DNA from: an uncultured Alistipes sp.
GTDB lineage: Bacteria; Bacteroidota; Bacteroidia; Bacteroidales; Rikenellaceae
DNA length: 64,000 nt
NCBI GenBank assembly: GCA_900769445.1
Contig: CAAGGR010000109.1
Location: forward strand, 1-64,000
Reading direction: 5' to 3'
In this document: piece by piece, positions 1-8,297 of the stretch
Numbering within the stretch: position 1 is the stretch's first letter
How the letters are laid out: each line of letters starts with the position of its first letter
The notes under the pieces: generated by a model
Seen by the model: the letters and a program-made list of their open reading frames with translations, nothing else
The model's database searches: none
Told to the model about the DNA's origin: nothing
Program-made: the position numbers and the translations under genes

Positions 1-119
1 AAGGGGTCAGATGCAACGCTCGGCAAAAAAAATGCGGATGGGCTGTACTTTGGCGTACTGCCCATTCGCATTTATTTTTGATAGCGGCAGCAGATGTGCC
101 CCTTATCACAAGAAATTTA
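1..119. repeat. Interspersed hairpin element, copy E1 (left end cut by window)
   Basis: This is the first of seven related elements. The right end CCCCTTATCACAAGAAATT is shared with the other copies; the left end starts inside the AAGGGGTCAGAT part of the opposite terminal repeat. The centre (30-73) folds as a hairpin: AAATGCG pairs CGCATTT, ATGGGC pairs GCCCAT, GTAC pairs GTAC, with loop TTTGGC. One G-T wobble and one T-T mismatch interrupt it. The right end stops 5 bases short of the obg stop codon. It could act as a 3'-end RNA structure or be a small mobile element. Confidence 0.75.
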
Positions 120-124
120 AGAAA

Positions 125-1141
125 TTATCGGTTAAGGGCGCGCCAGAGCATATCCTTAAGCTGCGTAATGTTTAGATTAGCAACTGATGAGATAAATATA
201 GACTCTACACCCTCTGGAAGATGCGATTTCATCTGTTCGATAAGTTCGTCGTCGAGCATATCACACTTAGTGATTGCGAGGAGTCGCTGCTTGTCGAGAA
301 GCTCAGGGTTATACTGAGTAAGCTCACCAAGAAGAATATCGTAGTCTGCGATGATATCGTCGGAGTCGGCAGGAATCATAAAGAGCAGCACTGAGTTACG
401 CTCAATATGGCGAAGGAAACGAGTACCAAGACCACGACCCTCGTGCGCACCCTCAATGATACCTGGGATATCTGCCATAACAAAGGAGTGGTCATCACGA
501 ACAGACACAATACCCAAGTTTGGCTCAAGCGTTGTGAAGGCGTAGTTTGCAATCTTTGGCTTAGCTGCCGACACCACAGATAGGAGTGTCGACTTACCAG
601 CATTAGGGAAGCCCACAAGACCTACATCTGCAAGCACCTTAAGCTCAAGGATAAAGGCTCCCTCAGCACCATCCTCACCAGGCTGCGCGTAGCGTGGTGT
701 CTGGTTTGTTGCTGTGCGGAAATGCCAGTTACCAAGACCTCCACGACCACCCTTAAGCAACACAAGCTGCTCGCCATGTTCGGTAACCTCGCCCACAACT
801 TCGGTATATGTCTCGCCTGTCTCCTCGTCGGTAAATACCTGCTTTGCAACGGTGCCGAGTGGTACAGGGATAATAATATCCTTAGCATCAGCACCTGTAG
901 AGCGCGCGCCATGACCATTTTCGCCATCCTCAGCAAACTGGTGGCGCTTATACTTTAGATGGATAAGAGTCCAATACTGGCTATCGCCCTGAAGGATAAT
1001 ACTACCTCCCTTACCGCCATCGCCACCATCTGGGCCACCAAAGGCCACGAACTTCTCACGACGGAAGTGGCATGAGCCAGCGCCTCCATGACCCGAACGT
1101 GCAAATATCTTAACGTAATCGACAAAGTTTGATCCTGCCAT
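125..1141 (-). CDS. obg: Obg family GTPase (ObgE/CgtA)
   Basis: Obg is a slow GTPase that binds the 50S subunit and acts in ribosome maturation and stress signalling. The 338-residue protein shows the glycine-rich Obg fold at about residues 1-158, then the G domain with GFPNAGKST (177-185), the switch region TTLEPNLG (203-210), DIPG (224-227) and TKCD (291-294). There is no C-terminal OCT domain beyond the G domain, as in many short bacterial forms. I chose the ATG at 1141 ([10 protein letters not shown]) because a longer reading frame only adds ten residues that match no Obg. A TATCTTTG promoter box lies 20 bases upstream. Element E1 follows the stop codon directly. Confidence 0.97.
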   Translation of the reverse strand: MAGSNFVDYVKIFARSGHGGAGSCHFRREKFVAFGGPDGGDGGKGGSIILQGDSQYWTLIHLKYKRHQFAEDGENGHGARSTGADAKDIIIPVPLGTVAKQVFTDEETGETYTEVVGEVTEHGEQLVLLKGGRGGLGNWHFRTATNQTPRYAQPGEDGAEGAFILELKVLADVGLVGFPNAGKSTLLSVVSAAKPKIANYAFTTLEPNLGIVSVRDDHSFVMADIPGIIEGAHEGRGLGTRFLRHIERNSVLLFMIPADSDDIIADYDILLGELTQYNPELLDKQRLLAITKCDMLDDELIEQMKSHLPEGVESIFISSVANLNITQLKDMLWRALNR

Positions 1142-1160
1142 AATAAATCTATTTTGGCCG

Positions 1161-1168
1161 CAAAGATA
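1161..1168 (-). promoter_or_regulatory. Promoter -7 box TATCTTTG for obg
   Basis: On the minus strand the sequence reads TATCTTTG, matching the Bacteroidetes -7 consensus TAnnTTTG. It lies about 20 bases before the obg start codon, so the 5' leader would be very short. Confidence 0.6.
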
Positions 1169-1227
1169 CAAAAATTTCTGAAATTTAATAATTTATTACT
1201 GCCGAAAGGGGAGCTATTGCATATACG

Positions 1228-1265
1228 AAATGAGTCTATCCAAGAAGAAATGGATAGACTCATTT
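1228..1265 (-). terminator. Hairpin downstream of the BACON lipoprotein gene
   Basis: A perfect 15-bp stem, AAATGAGTCTATCCA with TGGATAGACTCATTT, encloses an 8-base loop. It sits between the stop at 1310 and the obg promoter, on the exit side of the minus-strand lipoprotein gene. The stem ends in A/T pairs that supply a short U tract. Confidence 0.7.
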
Positions 1266-1309
1266 ACAGAGGTTGCATAGCAATCACCTATTTACCCCAA
1301 CATCGTAGA

Positions 1310-2668
1310 TTAAAAGCAATATACTGCTCGGACAAAATATTCATCAGATTTGTAGTAGTCATCCGAAGCACCAGTAGTGAAATAGAGCTGATATGCATTA
1401 TTCTTACTCTTCTCAGTAGATGACCAATAGTAGTAATTATATTCTTCGCCAACAGCGGTATATCCATTCGCAGCAAGAGACTTATTTAATAGAGCCTTAA
1501 CGTTGTATATAGCTAACAACTCATTCTTTGCTGGTAGATACCATCCCTCGCCCAAATCTGCACACCACGCAAAGGCTGGATAGTTACTCTCCCATGAGGC
1601 AATAGCCTGAACAACAGCCATATTATTCATACCATTATCCGCATCAGAAGCACCAATTGAAACATACTCCTTACTCCAAATAGCCTTACCCTGCTCCACA
1701 GATACAATCTTTGTTATGTCAGCATCACGATAGAAGACCACACCTATCGCACCACTATACTCTACCATCTCTCCAACCTGGAAATCAGACTCCTTGCAAG
1801 ACTGCGACACCACAATCTCCGCACCCTCACAATGGTAGACCGAATCCGCAATCTGTATGGATGTAGTACGAGGCTTGTTCACCACCGGATAGAGAGGCTT
1901 CACATTTACCTTTACCCCAGCATCTGTTCTATCGATAGTTAACCAATCTGCATCGGTGATAATCTCATATTCGAAGTTCGATGCTATAGATATAGTCTGC
2001 ACTCCACCCGTGTAATCGAAGTTTAGCGCCGATACCGCATCGATATCAAGATATGGAACAAATGCCTCCTGCTCAATAGTTATACTCTTCGATATATCGT
2101 ATTTATCTTTATAGACAACAATTTTTGCCCTACGTATTTCGCAGACTGCGGATGGTTTTACTATCACATCAAGACCATTATCACGTTTCTCATACGACAC
2201 CCAGTCGCAATCTACATCAACATCATATTCGAAATTTGCAGATATAGTAATCGTCTGCGTTCCACCTTCGGCACCATATTGCAGATAGTTGGGCGAAACA
2301 TCTATGTCTGATGGGACAAATGCCATCTGCTCCACGCTAAACTCTGCACAGCAAGCACCAGCCTCACTTTCAAAGATAATAGTACCAGTACGGCTCTCCA
2401 ACTCATAGTTACTCTCAACCTTGAATTTCAACACCTGAGTACCAGCCACACCTCTATCGGTAATAATGTCTATCCACTCGTCTTGTGTGGCAGCAACCCA
2501 AAGGTCTGAAGCGGTAACATAGATAGAGTACTCCTGCGCCTGAGGCTCCAACTCAACACTCTGCTCCGAGAGTGTTATCTTTAATGATGCAGATGTTTGA
2601 TCATCTTTATTTTCACACGACGTAAGTATCAAAACGAATGCAAAAAGTATCGAAAATAGATGTTTCAT
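1310..2668 (-). CDS. Secreted lipoprotein with three BACON-like domains and a C-terminal Lcl/DUF1566-like domain
   Basis: The 452-residue product starts with a lipoprotein signal (MKHLFSILFAFVLILTSCEN; lipobox LTSC), so it should be anchored in the outer membrane or exported to the surface. Three BACON-like beta-sandwich repeats follow (about residues 22-110, 112-200 and 200-290), each with a Trp-containing strand (DEWID, CDWVS, ADWLT) and ending near VEQ, IEQ or VSQ. BACON domains are thought to bind carbohydrate or mucin, or to act as spacers. The C-terminal 130 residues (GWYLPAKNELLAIYN, YYWSSTE, VRAVYCF) resemble the DUF1566/Lcl fold of Bacteroidetes surface proteins. I used the ATG at 2668 rather than the 11-residue longer frame because it places the signal peptide at the N-terminus. 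It stands alone, with its own promoter and terminator. Confidence 0.85.
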   Translation of the reverse strand: MKHLFSILFAFVLILTSCENKDDQTSASLKITLSEQSVELEPQAQEYSIYVTASDLWVAATQDEWIDIITDRGVAGTQVLKFKVESNYELESRTGTIIFESEAGACCAEFSVEQMAFVPSDIDVSPNYLQYGAEGGTQTITISANFEYDVDVDCDWVSYEKRDNGLDVIVKPSAVCEIRRAKIVVYKDKYDISKSITIEQEAFVPYLDIDAVSALNFDYTGGVQTISIASNFEYEIITDADWLTIDRTDAGVKVNVKPLYPVVNKPRTTSIQIADSVYHCEGAEIVVSQSCKESDFQVGEMVEYSGAIGVVFYRDADITKIVSVEQGKAIWSKEYVSIGASDADNGMNNMAVVQAIASWESNYPAFAWCADLGEGWYLPAKNELLAIYNVKALLNKSLAANGYTAVGEEYNYYYWSSTEKSKNNAYQLYFTTGASDDYYKSDEYFVRAVYCF

Positions 2669-2698
2669 AATTATTACTCTGTTTACTTTGTAACACCA

Positions 2699-2706
2699 CA
2701 AAATTA
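2699..2706 (-). promoter_or_regulatory. Promoter -7 box TAATTTTG
   Basis: The minus strand reads TAATTTTG, a TAnnTTTG match, 30 bases upstream of the lipoprotein start at 2668. Confidence 0.5.
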
Positions 2707-2751
2707 AGCAATAATTTCTTAACGACCAACGAATTTGGGGATAAAATGTAT

Positions 2752-2790
2752 CAAAAATGATACCGACAACTATTAGTCATCGGTATCATA
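2752..2790 (-). terminator. Intrinsic terminator after hpf
   Basis: The 10-bp stem ATGATACCGA / TCGGTATCAT is followed on the minus strand by a run of T (complement of the A run at 2753-2757). It would end the lspA-xerC-hpf transcript. Confidence 0.75.
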
Positions 2791-2836
2791 CATGTTACAC
2801 CTATATTTATATATAACGCTACAAGCGCCAACTTTT

Positions 2837-3136
2837 TTACTTTTCGAATTTAGCCTTTGCCTTCTCCAACTGTCTCTTAATTATATCCATTGAATTATCA
2901 ATCGCTTCCTCGAAGGTAAATGCTCGCTCCTCAACACGGATATCGCCACCAGGCACGTGGAGCGACACGATTACTACTTTGTTTCCCTTTTCTGAGTCAG
3001 GATCGAGACGTAGTGTTACCTCCACATCACCTGCTCTATCATCGACAAAGCGATCCAATCTATCCATCTTCTTCTGAATGAAGTCAAGCAACTGCTGGCC
3101 TGCGTCGAATTTTACTGACTGAATCTGTACGTTCAT
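2837..3136 (-). CDS. hpf: Ribosome hibernation promoting factor (HPF/RaiA family)
   Basis: This is a 99-residue short-type HPF/RaiA protein that docks in the decoding centre of inactive 30S or 70S ribosomes. The pattern is typical: N-terminal beta strand (MNVQIQSVKF), a helix with KKMDRLDRF, paired strands VEVTLRLD and VVIVSLHVP, then the helix FEEAIDNSMDIIKRQLEKAK. The C-terminal dimerisation domain of long HPF is absent. It is the last gene of an apparent lspA-xerC-hpf unit. A neighbouring xerC and hpf pair is usual in Bacteroidales; here the expected tuf and tRNA genes do not follow. Confidence 0.93.
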   Translation of the reverse strand: MNVQIQSVKFDAGQQLLDFIQKKMDRLDRFVDDRAGDVEVTLRLDPDSEKGNKVVIVSLHVPGGDIRVEERAFTFEEAIDNSMDIIKRQLEKAKAKFEK

Positions 3137-3205
3137 AGGTCATAAAGTATTAAGTTATATATTATGCCCGCTACTCTCGTGGTAGCAGACTGTCCTTACA
3201 CCACC

Positions 3206-4117
3206 CTATTCGCTACTCTCGCGCGGATGCGCCTGATTATATATCTCCTTTAGCGACTCAATATTTGTATGGGTGTACACCTGCGTTGTACGCAGAGCGC
3301 TATGCCCTAAAAGTTCCTGTATCTCACGCAGGTCAGCTCCATCATTCAACAGATGCGTGGCAAAGGTATGACGCAACACATGTGGCGAGGTCTTACCCTG
3401 TATGCCATAAAATTTTAGTTTTCTATCAACAATACGTTGCACTGCCCTACGGTTGATACGCTCTCCTTTCCCTGATAAAATTAGTGCTTTATTTTGACCT
3501 GTGCAAATATTTTGCAAAGAATTTTGACTAAAATACTTTTTTAGCACATCACCGACGCTCTTCACTATAGGCTGTATGCGCACCTTATTACCCTTACCGC
3601 GCACACGGATAGTGCTAAAATCATAGGATACATCACCAATATTTGCCTCAACAAGTTCAGAGAGTCGTAATCCACAAGTATATAATAGCAACATTATAAC
3701 CGCATCCCTTAATCTATCAGAATCGCCCGAATCAATATCCTCCTTAAGACCCTCTATAACACCATCCATACGCGTATCTGGGACATAAGTAGGCAGACGT
3801 TTCGGAGTTTTATACTGCTTTACGTTACTCACAATATCATGAGTTGCATACTTCTGCTTAAGCATCCATTTCCAGAAGCTACGCAACGACACAAGCGATT
3901 TATTGACAGATGCAGCCTTAAGTCCTCGCTTCTCAAAGAGGTATACCGCCCAATCATTTATATCGTAACGCTTGAATGCATCGGGATCGAAATCATCCAT
4001 CGCGACACCACACCACTCAAAAAAGGCATATATATCACGACGATATCCACCCACCGTATGTGGTGAGTAGCGACGCTCTGACACGAGAGCATTTAGAAAC
4101 TCCTCAACCCTGTTCAT
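3206..4117 (-). CDS. xerC: Tyrosine recombinase XerC/XerD
   Basis: The 303-residue protein has the core-binding SAM-like domain (about 1-90) and the catalytic tyrosine-recombinase domain. Catalytic residues are all visible: Arg in CGLRLSELVEA, HxxR in PHVLRHTFATHL, His in LGHSALRTTQ and the nucleophilic Tyr in TQVYTHTN. Length and motifs fit XerC/XerD, which resolve chromosome dimers at dif, rather than a phage or conjugative integrase. No mobile-element cargo lies nearby. It sits 23 bases after lspA and 69 bases before hpf. C versus D cannot be settled from the sequence alone. Confidence 0.9.
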   Translation of the reverse strand: MNRVEEFLNALVSERRYSPHTVGGYRRDIYAFFEWCGVAMDDFDPDAFKRYDINDWAVYLFEKRGLKAASVNKSLVSLRSFWKWMLKQKYATHDIVSNVKQYKTPKRLPTYVPDTRMDGVIEGLKEDIDSGDSDRLRDAVIMLLLYTCGLRLSELVEANIGDVSYDFSTIRVRGKGNKVRIQPIVKSVGDVLKKYFSQNSLQNICTGQNKALILSGKGERINRRAVQRIVDRKLKFYGIQGKTSPHVLRHTFATHLLNDGADLREIQELLGHSALRTTQVYTHTNIESLKEIYNQAHPRESSE

Positions 4118-4140
4118 AGCACTCAGGGTAGCAGATTACC

Positions 4141-4749
4141 CTACTTAAAAAACTTATATTGGAAGATAAGAAGGTAGACAACAGCAACCGAGATATAGGC
4201 ATCGGCAACATTAAATACCGCACCAAAGAAGTAGCCATCGCCACCGACTAAGAAGCTTAAAAACTGAGGACAGTTCTCCCACTTAAATAGTGGCAAGTGT
4301 ATCATATCCACTACTTTACCCATCAGAAAACCAGCATCTTGCGTCTCGAGCAACATACCGTAGAACATACTGTCCACCATATTACCAATAGCACCTGCAA
4401 GGATAAGTACTGAGCCGACAATTACCCCTTTAGGTACCTCGTTGCGATGCTTTACAAGGTAGCTAACACCATATATAAGCAGACCTATCATCACAATACG
4501 GAAGAGACTTAGAATAAGCTTTCCCCAGTCTACAGCGCCCTCACCAGAGCCAAGTTGCATGCCAAATGCGAAACCATTATTCTCGATATAGCAAAGGTTA
4601 AACCACGAAAAGACCTCAATTTTATCGCCAACCTCAAGGTTGCAATGCACAAGCATCTTTACAATCTGATCAATGGCGACAAGCACGATAGTCCAAAACG
4701 CAACTTTATAGCCTGCTGGTATATTTTTTAAGCTCATAGTATATCTCAT
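4141..4749 (-). CDS. lspA: Lipoprotein signal peptidase (LspA)
   Basis: LspA cleaves prolipoprotein signal peptides after lipidation in the inner membrane, and the many lipoproteins of this window are its likely substrates. The 202-residue protein has about four hydrophobic segments and the two catalytic aspartates in GNMVDSMFYG and FNVADAYISV. It is longer than the E. coli enzyme (about 165), with an insert between the catalytic motifs (LLETQDAGFLMGKVVDMIH) that is common in Bacteroidetes. The start at 4749 is uncertain: an in-frame ATG at 4737 would remove four residues. A TATTTTTG promoter box is 25 bases upstream. Confidence 0.93.
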   Translation of the reverse strand: MRYTMSLKNIPAGYKVAFWTIVLVAIDQIVKMLVHCNLEVGDKIEVFSWFNLCYIENNGFAFGMQLGSGEGAVDWGKLILSLFRIVMIGLLIYGVSYLVKHRNEVPKGVIVGSVLILAGAIGNMVDSMFYGMLLETQDAGFLMGKVVDMIHLPLFKWENCPQFLSFLVGGDGYFFGAVFNVADAYISVAVVYLLIFQYKFFK

Positions 4750-4773
4750 TAATTAGTTTTCAAACACATACTA

Positions 4774-4781
4774 CAAAAATA
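4774..4781 (-). promoter_or_regulatory. Promoter -7 box TATTTTTG for lspA-xerC-hpf
   Basis: The minus strand reads TATTTTTG, a TAnnTTTG match, 24 bases before the lspA ATG at 4749. Confidence 0.5.
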
Positions 4782-4880
4782 CACAATATTTTTGAAATGG
4801 GCAAGAGAAGACTAATAATTAGTAAATGGCAGTGGTCCTTAGGGAGGGGGAGCTTGAGGTTAGTAAAGGGGTCTAAGGGG

Positions 4881-4994
4881 CAGAAGGGGTTAGGATTGGT
4901 CTCAATAAAGAGAAAGGGCAAATGGGATGTACCGTACATCCCATTCGCCCTTTGGATTGATAGGTCGAGAATGACCCCTTATCACAAGAGATTA
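4881..4994. repeat. Interspersed hairpin element, copy E2
   Basis: The right end is ACCCCTTATCACAAGAGATTA, and its last TTA is the stop codon of the PpiD-like gene. The left end keeps CAGAAGGGGTTAGGATTGGT but lacks the outermost AATTTCTTGT. The centre (4913-4953) is a nearly perfect palindrome: AAAGGGC with GCCCTTT, one mismatch, then AATGGGATGTAC with GTACATCCCATT. The stem differs from E1 while the GTAC tip is kept. The G-rich bases 4830-4880 to its left show no recognisable feature. Confidence 0.75.
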
Positions 4995-6944
4995 AATCTC
5001 ACCCTCGCCACGAAAATCCTCAACAGAAGCCTTCTTAGTCATAGCCTCAACAGCTACGCGCTTCATCTTGCTCTCGCGCTGAGTCATCTCTGGAGTGCGC
5101 TCAGCATCGAAAGTAGTTGGGTCAAGCTCGCCATTGATAGCATCAACAACGAATACATATGCAGCGTTGTTACCCTTAACCTTAGTCTCAACACCTGTCT
5201 CACGGCTACGAGTGATAGCACCTACAAGAGCTGCCTCCCACTTACCGTCAACCATATTGTCGGTGTACTTAACGTTAGAGAACTTACCCTCAACAGCACC
5301 CTCGATAGCAGCACCCATAGCAAGCTGTGAAGCGATAGCCTCATACTGCTTATCACGCTTTAGACGAGTCTCGATAGTTGCAGCATTCTTGAACTCATAC
5401 TTATTATCGTCAACAGATGCAACCATAACAACGTAGATTACGTTCTCGCCATAGAAGTACTTCTTAGCACCAACCTCAGCGTCGTATGCCCAGATAGCAA
5501 TCTGACGAGAGTTATCGATACCACGTACAGAGCGCTCACGACCCTGCATAGCAACATAGTCGTTGCGATTAGCTGTAGATACAAGCACCTGATACTGTGC
5601 AGCGTTTGCAGCCTCGTTGAAAGAGTCAGCGTTATCACCAGCAGCAGCCATAAATGCCTCTACACTCTTTACGATATCGTTATTTGTCTTCTCGCTTGCC
5701 TTAACGCTCTTGCTTACGTCAGCAGTAAGAACGAAACGATCTTTATCGCCAAGCTTTGTAATCTTAGCAACAGCAGGCTTGTGGTTGTAAGAGATAACCA
5801 CGATATCACCAACCTTTGTGCCGATGAAGTTCTTAGCCTCGCTCTCGCTCATGCGTACCATCTCACGAGTATCTGTTGAAGTCTCCACAGCCTCCTCAAG
5901 CTTAGTGAAGTCGCCACCTACAGCCTTCAATGCAGCAACCAACTCGTTAGCCTCAACTACATTGTCAACAGTAGCTACCTCGAACTCGTATGATGATGCA
6001 GCCTTAACATCTGATACGATATAGTTTGCAGTCCAAGTGTTATCCTCGAACACAGGGCCGTAGTGCTTACCAGCCTTAACAGCATCTGCAACCTTAGCAT
6101 CAAGAGCGCTGAAAAGCTTATATGAGTCAGACTTACCACCGATAGCGCGTACAGCCTGCTTGATAGCGTTAGAGTCGCCCTTAGCAGCCTTAACAGCCTT
6201 GTCTACAGACATCACCTGCTCCTCGATAGCAGCCTGATCATCAGCAGTTGGAGCAATCTCGAATGTAACGTAGCGCAATGTGCGAGCGCCATAGTTCTTA
6301 TTCTCAGCCTTGTTAGCCTCGTAGTAGGCATCAATCTCTGCCTCAGTAACCTCTACCTCTGGCATAGACTTATAAGGAACCATTACGTAGCGACCATCGA
6401 AAGTATAGTTTGCATTGCGCAAAGTCTCCTCAACCTCGAGGCGGTTTACGTAGTTACCAGCAGCGTAAACCTCGGTAAACTTCTCATATGAAAGGCTCAT
6501 ATCGAGAGTTGGAAGGTTAGCAATCCACTGATTCTGAATCATACCCTTAATCTGATCTGCTGGCCAGCCATACATCTGGTACATTGCCGCAGCCTCCTCG
6601 CTAAATACCTTAGCGTAAGCCTTGATATCGCCCTCAGCGACACCCAAGCCTACAGCCTCAAGTGCTGGACGAGTGTAGAGGTTGAAGATTGCAGCCTGCA
6701 TTGCATAGTCAGACTTTGTATCCTCAGCAAGATTAGCATTGCGATACATCTCAAGGTAGGTAGCATACTTAGACGCCTTAACCTCCTCACCATTTACCGT
6801 CATAACGGTTGTATCCTCTGGCATCTGAGCGCCACGATTCTGCATAGAGAGCTGATCGCCAAGGATAAATGCTACAAGTACAAGGCCGATAAGTATTGAA
6901 AGTACTAGGCCAAACTTGGTTCTTAGTGTGTTTAATGTTGCCAT
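4992..6944 (-). CDS. PpiD-like periplasmic peptidyl-prolyl isomerase/chaperone (SurA_N_3 type)
   Basis: The 650-residue protein has one N-terminal membrane anchor (LVLSILIGLVLVAFILGDQL, about 13-32) and a large periplasmic part, as in PpiD. The N-terminal chaperone region includes VMTVNGEEVKASKYATYLE, typical of SurA/PpiD N domains. The central region (about 210-330) aligns only loosely with a parvulin PPIase domain, so isomerase activity is doubtful. The protein probably assists folding of exported and outer-membrane proteins. The order TPR - LptC - GldE - PpiD is common in Bacteroidales. It has its own TACCTTTG promoter box, 81 bases after gldE. Its stop codon lies inside repeat E2. Confidence 0.85.
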   Translation of the reverse strand: MATLNTLRTKFGLVLSILIGLVLVAFILGDQLSMQNRGAQMPEDTTVMTVNGEEVKASKYATYLEMYRNANLAEDTKSDYAMQAAIFNLYTRPALEAVGLGVAEGDIKAYAKVFSEEAAAMYQMYGWPADQIKGMIQNQWIANLPTLDMSLSYEKFTEVYAAGNYVNRLEVEETLRNANYTFDGRYVMVPYKSMPEVEVTEAEIDAYYEANKAENKNYGARTLRYVTFEIAPTADDQAAIEEQVMSVDKAVKAAKGDSNAIKQAVRAIGGKSDSYKLFSALDAKVADAVKAGKHYGPVFEDNTWTANYIVSDVKAASSYEFEVATVDNVVEANELVAALKAVGGDFTKLEEAVETSTDTREMVRMSESEAKNFIGTKVGDIVVISYNHKPAVAKITKLGDKDRFVLTADVSKSVKASEKTNNDIVKSVEAFMAAAGDNADSFNEAANAAQYQVLVSTANRNDYVAMQGRERSVRGIDNSRQIAIWAYDAEVGAKKYFYGENVIYVVMVASVDDNKYEFKNAATIETRLKRDKQYEAIASQLAMGAAIEGAVEGKFSNVKYTDNMVDGKWEAALVGAITRSRETGVETKVKGNNAAYVFVVDAINGELDPTTFDAERTPEMTQRESKMKRVAVEAMTKKASVEDFRGEGEI

Positions 6945-6982
6945 AATAATTTATTTTTTGTCGTTGATTTCTTTCAAACCCT

Positions 6983-6990
6983 CAAAGGTA
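6983..6990 (-). promoter_or_regulatory. Promoter -7 box TACCTTTG
   Basis: The minus strand reads TACCTTTG, a TAnnTTTG match, about 38 bases before the PpiD-like start codon. Confidence 0.6.
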
Positions 6991-7025
6991 GTAATTTTTA
7001 TTTAATATTGCTAATTTAGGGCAAA

Positions 7026-8273
7026 TTATTTACAATGCACCTCCACAAGATCGAGACGCGAACTCTCACGTCGTAGTATCTTTATCGAGAACTGCTCGTT
7101 ATTAAGCACCTCTCCCTCGTGCGGAATAGCGCCATGCTCAGCAATGATATATCCCGCCAAAGTATCATACTCTTCGCTCTCAGGAATACCGAGTTCATAC
7201 TCCTCGTTAAGGTACTCAACCTCAAGGCGCGAGGAGAACTGCCAAGCTCGCTCACCGATACTCTTCTCGACCAACTCCTGAACATCATGCTCATCCTCAA
7301 TCTCGCCAAATATCTGTTCCAACACATCCTCTAACGATATGATACCCGCTGTGCCACCATACTCATCTATGACCACAGCGATACTCGCCTTACGCTTGGT
7401 GAAGGTCTCAAGCATCGCCTGCAAAGGCATAGTCTCGGCTACATATATCGTCTTTATAAGGATATCCGATATCGACTGCGGATTCTCGAAGAGGCTCTTA
7501 GAGTTGACATAACCGATAATATTATCAATGGTATCGTGCCATACAAAAATACGCGAGTAGTTGGTCTCCACAAAACGTGCAGTAAGCTCCTCAACAGAAG
7601 TTGTTTCGAGATCCACCGCCTCTACATCGACACGCTGAATCATACAATCGCGCACTCTGAGGTCGGCAAAATCCAAGGCATTCTGGAAGAGACGTATATC
7701 CTCCTCGTCCTCCTCGTCTACCTCCACATTGTCCGCCTCGACAAGTGATGCAAGATCTTCACGATTAAACTCCGTAGGCTCCTCCCTACCCTCGACACGC
7801 GTACCCATGATGCGTAGCAATATATATGATAGGAGCGTTGTAAAACGAGACAGCGGATACAATATAATATAGAATAGGTATATTATAGGAGCAAAGACAC
7901 GATAGTAAAAGTTAGGGTTATACCTCACCACCGTCTTAGGGATATACTCCCCTATAAAGATGATGACAACGGTAGATATAATTGTTTGTAGCAGCGTATT
8001 CTCAATACCAAAAGCCCCAAGCATCAACTTCGACATCGCCATAGAGTAGATAACAAGAGCGATGTTATTACCTACAAGGATTGTTGTGATGTAGTTGCTT
8101 GAGTTGCGCGAAAATAGCTCGGCAATATGGTTAAACATAAAGTTCTGCTTACGGTCAATCTCCTCTCTGAGTCTATTGCGACCCAAAAAGGCGATCTCCA
8201 TACCAGAAAAGAATGCCGAGAAGACAAGCATCACGGCTATAATTATAAGTATCGATAACGTATCTTCACCCAT
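7026..8273 (-). CDS. gldE: CNNM/CorC-type membrane protein with CBS domains (GldE family)
   Basis: The 415-residue product has a DUF21/CNNM membrane domain (about 1-170, with segments such as LSILIIIAVMLVFSAFFSG), a CBS pair (about 195-320, VDVEAVDLETTSVEEL and IAVVIDEYGGTAGIISLEDV), and a C-terminal CorC/HlyC transporter-associated domain. Relatives are annotated as hemolysin-like, Mg/Co efflux or GldE gliding proteins. In a species without obvious gliding genes nearby, a divalent-cation or envelope role is the safer inference. The ATG at 8273 is preferred over a TTG nine bases upstream. It is 24 bases downstream of lptC and probably cotranscribed. Confidence 0.85.
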   Translation of the reverse strand: MGEDTLSILIIIAVMLVFSAFFSGMEIAFLGRNRLREEIDRKQNFMFNHIAELFSRNSSNYITTILVGNNIALVIYSMAMSKLMLGAFGIENTLLQTIISTVVIIFIGEYIPKTVVRYNPNFYYRVFAPIIYLFYIILYPLSRFTTLLSYILLRIMGTRVEGREEPTEFNREDLASLVEADNVEVDEEDEEDIRLFQNALDFADLRVRDCMIQRVDVEAVDLETTSVEELTARFVETNYSRIFVWHDTIDNIIGYVNSKSLFENPQSISDILIKTIYVAETMPLQAMLETFTKRKASIAVVIDEYGGTAGIISLEDVLEQIFGEIEDEHDVQELVEKSIGERAWQFSSRLEVEYLNEEYELGIPESEEYDTLAGYIIAEHGAIPHEGEVLNNEQFSIKILRRESSRLDLVEVHCK

Positions 8274-8297
8274 TGATATCAATCTTGATTTCGTGCA

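Noticed and set aside
3206..4117. Tyrosine recombinase as a mobile-element integrase
   Set aside because: It lies between lspA and hpf, with no attachment repeats or cargo; XerC/D is the better reading.
4797..5330. 177-codon open frame on the plus strand
   Set aside because: It covers repeat E2 and the antisense of the PpiD-like gene; composition and conservation clues favour the minus-strand gene.
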